A stretch of 64,000 nucleotides of DNA from Macrothele yani (lineage: Eukaryota; Arthropoda; Arachnida; Araneae; Macrothelidae). Location: contig CM077005.1 of NCBI GenBank assembly GCA_039090855.1, forward strand, positions 78,302,607 to 78,366,606, read 5' to 3'. The translations under genes and the position numbers were made by a program. How positions within the stretch are numbered: the stretch's first letter is position 1; each line of letters begins with the position of its first letter. Below the pieces are notes generated by a model. The model searched no databases. It saw only the letters and a list, made by a program, of their open reading frames with translations, and was not told the origin of the DNA. Positions 1-10,514 of the stretch are shown here, one piece after another.

Positions 1-1190
1 TGAAAATGGGTGAAATAGGGTCAAAGGTCAGAACATAGGGGCTGGATCCATTCCATTGCCTTTATACATCATAACGCGTACAAATAGTTCGATTTCGATG
101 ACATTCTAGTATGTGGTAGGGAACTACCTGGGGACGAACCCTGTTGAAAATGGGTGAAATAGGGTCAAAGGTCAGAACATAGGGGCTGGATCCATTCCAT
201 TGCCTTTATGCATCATAACGCGTACAAATGGTTCGATTTCGATGACATTCTAGTATGTGGTAGGGAACTACTGGGGACGAACCCTGTTGAAAATGGGTGA
301 AATAGGGTCAAAGGTCAGAACATAGGGGCTGGATCCATTCCATTGCCTTTATACATCATAACGCGTACAAATGGTTCGATTTCGGTGACATTCTAGTATG
401 TGGTAGGGAACTACCTGGGGACGAACCCTGTTGAAAATGGGTGAAATAGGGTCAAAGGTCAGGACATAGGAGCTGGATCCATTCCATTGCCTTTATGCGT
501 CATAACTTGCGTAAAAATGGTTCGATTTCGATTAAATTTTAGTATGTGGTAGGGAACCACCTGAGCACGAGCCCTATTGAAAATGGGCGAAATGAGGTCA
601 AAGGTCAGGCAGGGCATAAGAGCGGGATTTATTCCATTGCCCTTATGCGTCATAGCATGCGTAAATATGGTTCGATTTCAATGAAATTTTAGTATGTGGT
701 AGGGAACCACCTGGTCACGAACCCTATTGAAAATGGGCGAAATGGGGTTAAAGGTCAGGACACTGGAGTGGGATCCATTCCATTGCCTTTGCGCATCATA
801 ACTTACCTAAAAATTCTTCGATTGCGACAAAACGTTATCATGTTGTTCCGGAGGTATGGTGAACCGGTTCTGTTGCATATCAACAAAATGAGGTCAAAGG
901 TCATTGCACAAAAGCAAGATTTATTCCACAGCCATTATTCTCATAACTTGTGCAAAACTGCTTCTATTGCGACAAACCTTTAGTATGCTATTGCTGAGGT
1001 ATACTGAACCGGTTCTGTTGAATATCATCGAAATGGGGTCAAAGGTCAGGACACAGGAGCGAGATTTATTCCACAGCCATTATCCACATAACTTGAGTAA
1101 TAATTTCTGGTATGTTGGAAAGCGTATCATAATCAATGCATTGCATGATTTTACTAACTTGTTTAGTTTCACTGAAGGAATTTTACTTTC
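1..1190. repeat. Tandem repeat block 1, ~144-150-bp unit with DR1-like motif
   Basis: About eight head-to-tail units start near positions 1, 145, 288, 432, 578 and 728, followed by two more diverged units to about 1080 and a unique 3' tail to about 1190. The first four units are nearly identical and units five to eight are older. Every unit contains GGGTCAAAGGTCA or a close variant. The tail (1100-1170, ending near TTTTACTAACTTG) recurs at the end of the block at 30522-31056, so this is a dispersed element with defined ends rather than simple satellite. Short open frames across it are not convincing genes. Confidence 0.9.
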
Positions 1191-1399
1191 CATTTGTTCA
1201 TGGGAGGGGGGGGAATGATCGCAACAAGTGTTTCTGCACCATCGCTTGCCCTGTCGCGATTGGTTCTGCTGTCAACAATCAGCACTTAGGCCACCCCTTT
1301 TGCCGAGTGATGAGAGGCGTGAGGCGTGAGCTCCTGACTAATCGTGTAAATTGAGCCCTGGTGAGGCATGGAATTTCCCTTGTTCTTCGGTCCTGGTTC

Positions 1400-1500
1400 T
1401 GTCATTTTATTGGAACCAGTAGCCCTTCATTAAGGGTGGGCGGCTTTTCCCGGCTATTGATACTCATGGGAGAATCAAAGCTCCGAAACAAAAAGAAAAG
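1400..1500 (+). repeat. Possible degraded SINE tail
   Basis: A GGAACCAGTAGCCC segment, a TTAAGGG segment and an A-rich AACAAAAAGAAAAG end occur in the same order as in the SINE at 20044-20250. No tRNA head is recognisable upstream. This is a weak call. Confidence 0.25.
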
Positions 1501-1865
1501 GGGAGGTGCATTAAGACCATGCCAAATCTTGGGATATAAATTTTACGTCTTTTGGATCCTTTCCTTCACATAAATAATTTTTCAAAGTTGATTTCTAGAA
1601 AAAGGAAAAATTCAGCGAAAGAAAAAGAGCAATTTTTCCACTAGGTGCATTTACGCCACCTAGTGGGAAAGCTACGCGTTATTCGATATACACAGAGTGA
1701 GCACAGTTCTTCACAATGAGTGGAAGCAATTACAAAGAAAACAAAAAAAGTTCAATCGGCACATGCTTTTACAACCATTAGCAGCGAAACTACTGTACTT
1801 AAAATGCAGTACATTCCGGTTAATTGGGACACATCGGGGCTCAATTAAGGACACACTTTGACTCT

Positions 1866-2028
1866 ATAACGAAGTAAATTTCTCCGTCATTTTTGGTCTA
1901 CGCCGGGATTCGAACCCGAGGCCGCCTATTCCGGAACAAGTCGCTCTACCAACTGAGCTACGCAGACGTTTATTCTGATTGCTATGTGCCTTTATGTCGT
2001 GTGCGTCCTGCTGGCAGGTACGTCACAT
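1866..2028 (-). repeat. tRNA-like dispersed repeat, family A, copy 1
   Basis: A 72-nt tRNA-like sequence lies on the minus strand (1896-1967), with pairing acceptor arms, a box A (TAGCTCAGTTGG) and a box B (GGTTCGAATCC). The anticodon arm only pairs in a shifted register around TTCCGGAA, giving no canonical 7-nt loop, so a working tRNA is unlikely. Conserved flanks extend on both sides (AAATTTCTCCGTCATTTTT on one side, to GGTACGTCACA on the other) and are shared with the copies at 2289 and 24690. That makes it a repeat carrying a tRNA-like core. Confidence 0.75.
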
Positions 2029-2288
2029 CTCCCCCCCCGAAAGAGGGCCGGGGGCATGGCCCACGGGTCAGCCGTGACCATGAATCGTTGCAGGCAGCCA
2101 TCTACTGTAGAACGTGCACCTGAGAACTGCCAGTCAATCTGCTGTGTGGAATGCAACGTCACACTCATTTATTTTTCGAAGCGCTGGAGAAGGGATTCTC
2201 TGATTTTTCCTCTCTCGCGGTGTGGAAATAACATCACACCATTGCGAGATTTTGAACGGTCGGGTCATCCGGATAGTTCGGGCGCCAT

Positions 2289-2450
2289 TATAACGAAGTA
2301 AATTTCTCCGTCATTTTTATCCGCGCCAGGATTCGAACCCGAGGCCGCTTATTCCGGAACAAGTCGCTCTACCAACTGAGCTACGCAGACGTTTATTCTG
2401 ATTCCTATCTGCCTTTATGTCGTGTGCGTCCTGCTGGCAGGTACGTCACA
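2289..2450 (-). repeat. tRNA-like dispersed repeat, family A, copy 2
   Basis: This is a direct repeat of 1866-2028, offset by 423 bp, with its tRNA-like core at 2319-2390. The core and both flanks are nearly identical to copy 1. It keeps box A and box B and the same abnormal anticodon arm. The spacing suggests local duplication. Confidence 0.75.
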
Positions 2451-2647
2451 ACTCAATTAAGCGGCTGTCCCTACGAGTTAATTTGGAATGTTTTTCAAGA
2501 ACTGTTCCAAATAAACGGCTTCCCCGATTAACCGATGACCCACTCAACCAGAAACTACTGTACTGGAAGACCAAAAGTGAAGGATCAGTGTTCTCGTAGT
2601 TCAGAGTTCCCAATGCGAAAATAATTTTTCAAAACGGACTAATAATA

Positions 2648-4188
2648 CACTGCTGGACAATTGCTAAGGACGGATCATAAACGGCTATATAGCGCATAAA
2701 AAAGTAAGTGTGGTTGGATGCCAAGTGAAATAAAATAATGTCAGAATGCCAGGACATTACAAGAAAGACAATTTATTGTGCTCTGAAATCCAGAAGGCTT
2801 TAGAGCGTGTTCAAGGGACAAACAGGCCATTTTGTGCAGAATACGTAAACGTGAAAAAAAGGCAATTACCGTCCGCAGGCGTTCCGGCGTAAGATGCCAA
2901 TACGGGATATGGCCACCATGGAGGGCGATGCAAGATTCCACACGTCGTGTCATGCTTTGCACAACATTATCAAGCAGCTGTTGGGGTAATTTATCCCATT
3001 CCTCTATCAGTGCACGGATGAGGGTGTCCTTGTTTATTGGAGGGCATTGGCGACCAGCAAGGCACCTCCCCAAAGCATCCCACACATTTTCAATGGGATT
3101 CAGATCTGGAGAACGTGCTGGCCATACGAGGCGTTGAATATCCTCGCTCTCAAGACACTCCTGGACAGCGACTGTTCGATGACATGTTGCGTTGTCGTCC
3201 ATGAAAATGAATCTATCACCGACAGCACCACGGAACATGCGAACATGAGGTAGCAGAACATCATTAATGTATCGTTGGCCAGTCATAGTCCCAGTTGGAA
3301 GCACATAGAGGGACGTACGGCCATTGATCATGATGCCAGCCCATACCATGACAGTACATGTCGAATATCGGTCCCTTTCCTGTATGTTTGCTGGACAATA
3401 TGCAGTACCACTATCACGCCCGATCAGTTGTCGTCGACAATCAGACGATAGACTGTATCTACTCTCATCTGAGAAGAGGACAGCAGACCAGTCGTTATCA
3501 GTCCAATTGCGATGTTGATGGCACCATTACAAACGGGCGGTACGGTGACGTCTGGACAATGGGATGCACACAACAGGACGGCGGGCGTATAGTCGTCCTT
3601 CATGCAAACGTCTGGCGACAGTTTCTCGGGAGATCCGCTTGCCAGTAGCAGCCATAAACTGATTTGCTACCTCACTAGCTGTGCTGCGCCGGTGTCTTTT
3701 TGTTGATAGCACTATGTACCGATCTTCTGCAGGTGTCGTACTGCGAACACGACCTCCCCCGTGACGTTTGCTACACTCTCCATTTGTTTGAAATGATTTC
3801 CAAAGCCTTTAAACAACACCGTGGCTGACGTCGAACTCCCTGGCAACATCTGTTATTTTTGGCCCTTCTTCAATCTTGCCAATAATACGGCCACGCGTAA
3901 AATCATCTAGGTGATGTCGGGAAGACATACTGAAAATTGCAAGTTCGTCAATTGATTCTTTCCCTTTCAACTTTGCGTTTGAACAACAACGGTCAACGCG
4001 CGTCAAATCCTTTGTATCTCTTATCAGCGCTATGACGTCACGAACAAGTTCGGCAATCCAAAATTTGCATACGCACAACACGTCTTACTATATCCCGCAC
4101 TTATGCTAATTTCCACATTTTCCTGCCTTCCATTTTATGGTTGCTATCGTTGCTATTGTCATCCGTCCTTAGCAATTGTCCGGCAGTG
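2648..4188 (-). mobile_element. Tc1-like DNA transposon (element T1)
   Basis: The element is bounded by inverted repeats that match at 27 of 28 positions (CACTGCTGGACAATTGC on the left, its complement with one change on the right). It is flanked by TA at 2646-2647 and 4189-4190, as expected for Tc1/mariner insertion. The length of 1541 bp fits Tc1. It carries one transposase frame on the minus strand with two nonsense codons. It lies upstream of the first fasciclin exon seen in this window. Confidence 0.93.
2741..3928 (-). pseudogene. Tc1-like transposase pseudogene, two nonsense codons
   Basis: This would encode the cut-and-paste transposase of T1. I chose the start at 3928 because MSSRHHLDDF there begins a typical Tc1 N-terminal helix-turn-helix. 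The DDE residues are visible: FSDESRY (near 3470), FMDDNATCH, and [12 protein letters not shown], with DD34E-like spacing. One frame runs from the start to 2741 and is broken only by stops at 3809-3811 and 3527-3529. The C-terminus ends in a tail beyond the usual HGGH-IPYW end. Identification is firm; it cannot make full-length protein. Confidence 0.9.
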
Positions 4189-4300
4189 TACGTGCAGAGC
4201 TAGAGTATCCACAGACAGACGTAAGGATAACATAAGCATGCCCTGTTTTTTCGAAAGACGTGCGAAGATAAAGAAAAAAAAACAAGAACACTAGCTTTTT

Positions 4301-4516
4301 TCAGATTTTGATGCGTTCATATAAGTGCTGATCTTTTAAGGCCTTTCTGAGAGGAACACAAACCTCCGAAGGCACAAGGCTCATCTTATCCGGGACGTCA
4401 TAATCCGTACCAAATTTTTTACATAGTTTTCTCTGGTATGCAGGAACAATGTAAACTTCCTTCCTCGAAGATTTACCCTTTCTTTTGAATCTGAACCAGT
4501 ATTTTTGCTCACGCAG
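4301..4516 (-). pseudogene. Unassigned protein-coding fragment (C-terminus)
   Basis: The minus strand has a 71-codon open frame ending in TGA at 4301-4303, with the look of real coding sequence: many Lys and Arg, then YWFRFKRKGKSSRKEVYIVP and, further on, KKFGTDYDVPDKMSLVPSEV. It has no early Met, which is why simple ORF scans miss it. A possible AG acceptor precedes the readable part (CGTGAG|CAAAAATAC), but its pyrimidine tract is poor. I do not recognise the family. It could be the last exon of a minus-strand gene or a transposon remnant. Confidence 0.5.
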
Positions 4517-4633
4517 TGAAGTTACTTGATAATTTACTTATTTTATTTGAGTTTCTGGACATTTAACTAATGCAACTTCAAAACAAAATTTAATATAAGC
4601 AATAAAGAAAAAAAGAGTGAATTACAATATAAA

Positions 4634-4684
4634 TACTCATCTTATTTCCCCCGTCATTACTGATGGGGGAAAATAAGATGAGTA
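4634..4684. repeat. Short hairpin with ~23-bp arms
   Basis: TACTCATCTTATTTCCCCC is followed four bases after the arm by its near-perfect complement. The ATAAGATGAG core also occurs in the coding fragment just below (near 4380). Likely a small inverted repeat or MITE relic. Confidence 0.7.
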
Positions 4685-5755
4685 ATTTTTTAATAACCAG
4701 ATTTTCTTTTTGTTTGTGATGTTCATATGCGAAAGTATGTTTTATGAATATTACAACAATAAGAAAAAGTATATTGGTTGAGGCACGGATTCGACATTAA
4801 AAGAGGCAAGCACTTAGCATTTTCCCAGTGTTCGTATGCCGCACATCAGATGTTTCTATAGATAGCTGATGAAATATCGAAAACAAATCACAGTAGCCAG
4901 TTGCAACATTTCCGACATTGTTTTTCTTTTATGAAATCGTTAGAAAGCAAGCCTTGTCAGTTGTTCCCGTTCTTCAAAATCCCTCAAAAATGCATAGTGG
5001 CCCTAAAGCGCGCACTGTTTCATTTACTGCGAAAAAAAAAATCACGCAGATTGCAAGCAACTACCCTCACTTCCTCCAGCTCTAGCCAGATAGCAGTAAA
5101 GGTTAAAATAGTGAAAGCATTTTCGGAGACTTGAAGTTGTGCTGTTGCAAATGTTGAAATGCTGTAGTAGTTCATGCGCAGAAGCGCAAGCAGTTTTTCT
5201 TTTCTTTTCTTTTTTTTTTTTCCATTCTTTTTCATTTTTTCTACAAATATAAATAAAAGTATATCTGGTTCTATTCCGCGAAAATGTTTTAGTTATAGTT
5301 ATTTAGTTAATATGAGAATTTCGTAGTTTAAGGAAAAAAGAAAGTTCCTGAATCATATTTCTTCAGCATACGCATGAAATAATAATAATACCTACTGTAC
5401 TGGAACTCTCAATTTTTTTACTTCAATGAGAAAAGAAACTGGTTTGTCAATCTAAAATAATCATTTTAGATTTCCAAGGGGAATCTTAAAAGTAAATTTC
5501 ATACGATGATTCAAGTGAAAATTTCTGTATATCGTTTATGAACGACAAAGTAGAATAAAAATTCTTGAAGTAACGTTTTACCGTTTCTAAAGACTGGATC
5601 GTGTGACGTAACGCATCTCTGACGTCATGTCAGAATGATTTGGATGAGATGACATCATACCAGCAGCTGTGAAAAAATCGGTCTTTGTTGGTATGACAAC
5701 AAAGCAAAGTGGTTCGCAACAAAACGGGACAGACGCTCATATAAAGCAAATTATA

Positions 5756-5850
5756 TATGCAAATTTTGAAGATGACAATCCGTTTTTAGGTGTAAATATG
5801 TCATCTTCAAAATTTGTATTGTATGGTGTAATCCCGCATTCCATTCATGA
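5756..5850 (+). repeat. Internally deleted copy of the tRNA-centred palindromic element
   Basis: CAAATTTTGAAGATGACA occurs at the left and its complement at the right, around a 20-odd-base spacer. The sequence continues as TATTGTATGGTGTAATCCCGCATTCC. The same outer arm and tail are found, in reverse, at the left edge of the palindrome at 59336-59655. The tRNA core present there is missing here. Confidence 0.7.
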
Positions 5851-5985
5851 GAAATAACATATGTTCAGAAGATTTATTGAGCAAAGGTTAACTTTAAAGT
5901 GTAAATATCAAACTATACCTGTTTAAGCCTTGATATGAGACACGCTGCCACTAGATTACGTGATAGCTGATGTTTTTCATTCCAG

Positions 5986-6050
5986 GATTGTTCGATTTTC
6001 GTGTTGTCATGGCTACGAGCGGATTCCCGGTGAACGAGGGTGTCCTTTGG
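5986..6050 (+). CDS. Exon of TGFBI/periostin/fasciclin-like gene: CC-x-GY linker before the first FAS1 domain
   Basis: This is a 65-nt exon between a good acceptor (TTTTTCATTCCAG) and a perfect donor (GTAAGT at 6051). Its first base completes a codon, then it reads IVRFSCCHGYERIPGERGCPL and leaves one base over (phase 1). The CC-GYE-VPGE-GCP pattern is the signature that sits between the EMI and first FAS1 domain in TGFBI, periostin and insect midline fasciclin. These are secreted or extracellular-matrix adhesion proteins. Joining it in phase to 16924 gives GCPLV-LPLKNL, matching the GCP..LPL-NL arrangement of the family. The upstream exon was not found in the window. Confidence 0.85.
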
Positions 6051-6359
6051 GTAAGTTATCTGACACTTGTAATAGTTTGTATTCGTTGTAACCTATACCT
6101 TTAATTCAACCTTCCTTCTGAGTTCTTGTCTACTTATGTAAATTTGGCTTCTTCTCTTTAAAGACTTTACAAACTTAGCGCTACAATGTTTCTCTCTTTG
6201 AATTTGAAGTTGGCAATCCTGACAGCATGTCAAAGGGCAAAAAAGATAGATAAAGACTTATGAGATAAGAGCTCAAGGGGAAATGTTAATTGTGCAGTAT
6301 TCTATGTGCAACGAGCAAATGTGCAATCTTAGAAGAGCGATTGTGTGAGAGAAAGAGAG

Positions 6360-6364
6360 TGAGT

Positions 6365-6436
<72 letters not shown>
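6360..6436. repeat. (GA)n microsatellite
   Basis: About 65 bases of uninterrupted GA dinucleotide follow GTGAGTGAGTGA. It lies in the first fasciclin intron seen. Confidence 0.98.
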
Positions 6437-6438
<2 letters not shown>

Positions 6439-6708
6439 CAAGAATATGGAGGTGTTAAATATTATTTGTATGAGCAACTTGTAGTCAGTGAAATTCTTGT
6501 ATTGAGTGAGCATATTCAAAAAGTGTTTAATGTGACGTATATTGTAATTGAAGTTTATCTAGTGTATTGTGTTACGACGATTTGTTAATATTGGACTTTG
6601 AACGTGCGTGATTTCCAAATGAAGAAAGTAGTTTGGATATTCGTGAGTAAATTTTGCTATCAATTAATCCTGGCTGTATTGTTGAAGTGACATACTTATA
6701 CCCGTATA

Positions 6709-7920
6709 CACTGAAGAGCAATTGAATTAGAGACAGCTGGCGTTATGCAAATGTGGCGCTGTGGACGGCCCTGTAAACGGAACGACATGACGTATGCAGC
6801 GATCCGACAATATAAGGAGTGATGCGACGGGAATCAGTAAGAGTCGGACGCACTATGGGTAAGACGAAGGATCAAAGCGCATTTGATCGTGGGCAAATTG
6901 TCGGGGCCCGACGAATGGGTCACTCCATCTCGGAAGTCGTGCAGGCACTGGGAGTTTCACGAGCCACTGTGTCACGGGTGCACCGTGAGTACATCGAATC
7001 CGGTAAAACCATCCCTGCAAAGGCCAACTGCCGTGGACAATAGCGTGTGGATGAACGGGGTCATCGTCGGCTAGCTGGCATTGTAACAGCGGATAGACGG
7101 GCCACAGTGCAAGAAATCACTCGGCAACTTAACGCTGGTGCACAAAAATGTGTAAGCAGCCACACTATCCAGAACCATCTCCTCGCTATGGGGTACAGGA
7201 GCCATCGCCCCACGAGGGTACCGCTGCTGACCGCACATCACAGGGTGCAAAGATTAACATGGGTGCGGGAAAATCGCTACTGGACCCTAGACATGTGAAA
7301 AAGTGTTGCCTGGACTGATGAGTAGAGATTCACGTTGGTACATGCGGATGGCAGGATACGAGTACGGCGTAAACCACATGAAGCGATGGATCCTTCTTGC
7401 CAGCAGAGTACTCTTCAAGCTGGTGGGGGTGGCATTCTTGTCTGGGGACTGTTTACGTGGACTGAAATGGGACCCCTGGTATGTGCGACATCGTCCCTCA
7501 CAGGTCAACGTTACCGGGATATCCTGGACGACCATTTGCTCCCATTTGTGCGTCTTCAACATCCCACTGGGAACCTCATCCTGCAACAAGACAATGCACG
7601 GTGCCATCGCTCCCGAATTGTATCCGAAATGGTTGGATGAACACTCCACCGACGTGACTTCACTTCCTTGGCCAGCTAGGTCACCTGACCTCAATCCCGT
7701 CGAGCACATCTGGGATGCCATCGAGAGAGATGTTCAAGGCTCTGAACCCCCTCCTTCGTGAACTGTGGGAGCTTGTTCAGGGATCTTGGATCCGTATAGC
7801 TTCCCAACGCTTCCGGTGTCTTGTCGAGTCCATGCCGAGAAGAATCGCGGCCGTCATCAGGGCGAAAGGTGGTGCTACACGTTACTAGACAGGTATCTCT
7901 AATTCAATTGTTCTTCAGTG
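6709..7920 (+). mobile_element. Tc1-like DNA transposon (T2)
   Basis: Terminal inverted repeats CACTGAAGAGCAATTGAATT (left) and the complement of CACTGAAGAACAATTG (right) bound 1212 bp. TA flanks both sides (TATA on the left, TATA on the right). The transposase runs on the plus strand and is broken. Confidence 0.93.
6819..7761 (+). pseudogene. Tc1-like transposase pseudogene of T2
   Basis: The frame starting at 6819 encodes the helix-turn-helix region (FDRGQIVGARRMGHSISEVV, then ALGVSRATVSRVHREY). It continues in the same frame after stops at 7041-7043, 7296-7298 and about 7323, with HADGRIRVRR, LTGQRYRDILDDHLLP and LQQDNARCH. It then shifts frame near 7640 to reach PARSPDLNPVEHIWD. All three DDE regions are recognisable (WTDE-R, QQDN, PVEH). 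The damage count (three stops, one frameshift) indicates an inactive copy. Confidence 0.85.
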
Positions 7921-8210
7921 TATATGATTACTTAAGATTTTCAGTTGCTACAAACGACTAAGAAGTAATAAGAGTTCAACGAAAAGTTAAAGTTCACTAA
8001 GTTTTAAGGCAAGTTAGAGCTGAAGTTAAGCCTAGAAGCTAAATATAACGTAAAAGAAAGCCAAGTCTACAACTTTTCAAATAATTATATTATATCATGT
8101 ATGCCAAACACTTACCTGGTGATCGCATTTTATGCGGATTTGAAATAGTGTTACTTACAAAACATTAGCAATCTCACTTTTTTCACAGAATTTAAAATAA
8201 TACTAATCCC

Positions 8211-8868
8211 CAGAGCCCATTTAAGAAGGGAGCTAGGGGGCTTTAGCGCCGGGCCCAGCATTTCAAGGGGTCCCAGAATTATGCAGGATGTTTGAAGAAT
8301 TGACAGCGTTCTACAGTTTTTTTTTTCGTTTTTTTTTTCAGATAGCACAGCATAAACTATTATAAGATACTACCTTGTGAGAAAAGTTTTCTATTTCTTT
8401 CCATTTTTGAGATGAAGTCTGCAAAAGATACAGTCGCCCCCAATCGATCCTCAAATTTTTCGAAAGCGTTACAGATGTTTTTTTTTGTACACATCTGTGA
8501 TCGGGGGAAATTTTCGTATATTAATAATTCGTTTGAATCACGATAACAGGATCATATTAGTTTGTCCACTACTTGTTGTAATTTCAATGGGCTGAACCCG
8601 GAGGGGGGGGATTAAAGCAGAACTGAACTGGTATCCATTTTTCAACCATACATTTTTAGATTTTCTTGCTACCCTGATTCGTTCATGAATCATAGGATAC
8701 ACACTTCATTTCGGCAGGGATATTTTTTTTATGGCTTCCTTATCATATTCTGGGAATGTTTTCTCCTGGGTACTTTTATTCATCCACCCAAATCCTAAAA
8801 GCACCACTAATACTGGGGCCCTAAAATGCTGTCCTGTCCCTGGCCCCTGTCTTCTTAAATGTCCTCTG
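8211..8868. mobile_element. Non-autonomous hAT-type element (MITE)
   Basis: A perfect 8-bp duplication CTAATCCC (8203-8210 and 8869-8876) flanks a 658-bp element. Its ends are CAGAG...CTCTG with diverged terminal inverted repeats of about 70 bp sharing CATTTAAGAAG and GCATTT-A-GGG blocks. An 8-bp target duplication and CAG-type ends are hallmarks of hAT elements. No transposase frame is present inside, so it would depend on an enzyme supplied in trans. Confidence 0.85.
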
Positions 8869-9282
8869 CTAATCCCAAAACATTAAAGAACTTAAAAGAA
8901 TCATATACTTTCGATGCTGGTGGTCTGAGTGAATTGTAAACTGTGTTTCTTTATTGCCACATTAGGCGCGACTTTGATACATCTGGCAAACATATATACC
9001 CGCGATCTTTGATCAATATGCATCCTTCGAGTCACGCTGATGTAAGTATTTCGGAACTTCTAAGAGTGATTTTGGTGAGAAATGAACTGTTCTTTTCATA
9101 TTCATTGCAATTACAATCGAATTTTTTTCGTACGCTATAGCATTTTCATCCAAGCAACTGTCGTCAACCCTCGATCGATTTACCGGCACCCTTGCACATG
9201 CCCCCCCTTCTTGGGTCTGAACAAACGTGCTTTATCCCTCGATACACCACCACAACTTTGTCATCCACCAACCGCCAATATA

Positions 9283-10100
9283 CACTGCTGGCCACCCAAA
9301 ATGCAACACCAAGAAGGACACGAGATAGCAAAGCCAGATTTACTGGACACATAACAAGAGATACAAAGACGAAACGATTTAGCTTACAGGCCCGTGCGAC
9401 TTGCAGAACACGCAGACATCAATAGTTCGTGTGGCCCCCATGGCTGGTAATAACGGCCGCTACACGCCGCGGCATCGAACGAAAGAGGCTTTGGAAGTGG
9501 GTATGGGGTATGTCGGTCCAGGCTGCTTCCACACGTTGCCACAGTTCATCAGGCGTAGCCGCGAGTGGTGCTTTCCGGGTTTCTCGGTTGCCGATCAGCG
9601 ACCAAAAGTGTTCGATGGGCGACATATCGGAAGAACAGGCGGGCCACGGCAGCAGTGACACCTGGTGGGCCGTGAAGAATTGTTGCACGATGCGTGACAC
9701 GTGCGGGCGCGCATTGTCCTGTTGAAACGTGGCCGCTGGCAGGTCCTGCAGGTAAGGGAGGACTACAGGCTCCAAAACGTCGGAGATGTAGCGGTGGCTG
9801 TTGAGTGTACCGGCGATGCGTACCAGAGGGATGTGGGTGCCATATCAAATTGCGCCCATAACCATAACGCCAGGCGACGGACCGGTATGGCGATGCATAA
9901 TGCAGGCATCATACGGTCTCTCGTAGCGGTGCCGCCACGCGCGGATCCGACCATCGTGGTGTTGCAGGCAGAAGCGGGATTCGTCGGAGAAGACAATGTC
10001 GTGCCATTCCGTAGTTCAGGTGCGGCGTTCAACGGCCCACTGCCGCTGATCTCGCCGGTGGTGTAACGTCAGTGGTAATCGGAGCAATGGGCGCCGTGCT
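9283..10100 (-). mobile_element. Truncated Tc1-like element (T3, same family as 24932-26334)
   Basis: The left inverted repeat (CACTGCTGGCCACCCAAAAT) and about 800 bp match the element at 24932-26334 closely. Similarity stops near 10100 where Gypsy sequence begins. The minus-strand transposase C-terminal half (9419-9775) shows FQQDNARPH and SDMSPIEHFW. A frameshift separates it from the DESRF region (near 9980). The N-terminus is absent. Confidence 0.9.
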
Positions 10101-10208
10101 CGAAGTTTAGTACGAGTTTTTCGTATGTCTAAGTGGCCGGCAAGAGGAATATCATGAAATTCATATTGTAAGGCCATGCGGAGAGACTTAGGTATCGCAG
10201 GGCGGTAC

Positions 10209-10514
10209 TCAGGTCTCGAATTCGCAATTTTTAGTATAATACAAAATACCATCGATGATCTCATAATTTTGACTACGACCCGCTAAAGAAGGTTCACTAG
10301 GAGCAGAAGAACCAGATAGTAAGAAATTATAGATTTCCCCAAAATCTGGATCATTCGTCAGTTCAGAAATTATCTGCTCCCCTTGAGGTGATTTCCGAAA
10401 TTTGAAATAAGGAGGGAGGTTCAGTATCCGCCTGGCAACCAGAACTGACTGGACAGCGAGACAGTGCGTCAGGCAGTTGGTTTGATTTACCAGGGCGATA
10501 CTGAATTCAAACAT
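10209..10514 (-). pseudogene. Gypsy RNase H end, connector and integrase zinc-binding fragment
   Basis: This continues the pol polyprotein in another reading frame after 10507, so a frameshift separates them. It covers the end of RNase H, a connector and the run-up to the integrase zinc-binding region. The following frame (10264-10100) has HDIPLAGHLDIRKT, the His-containing part of the HHCC module. The catalytic core of integrase is missing. Confidence 0.7.

Noticed and set aside
696..1354. Overlapping open frames in the first repeat block
   Set aside because: They follow the tandem repeat and lack coding features; the same DNA occurs in other blocks with different frames.
1896..1967. Functional tRNA gene
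   Set aside because: Acceptor, D and T arms pair, but no canonical 7-nt anticodon loop with U33 and paired stem can be drawn; three copies share non-tRNA flanks.
6286..6588. Leu-Ser-rich and Arg-Glu-rich open frames
   Set aside because: Products of the GA microsatellite read on both strands.
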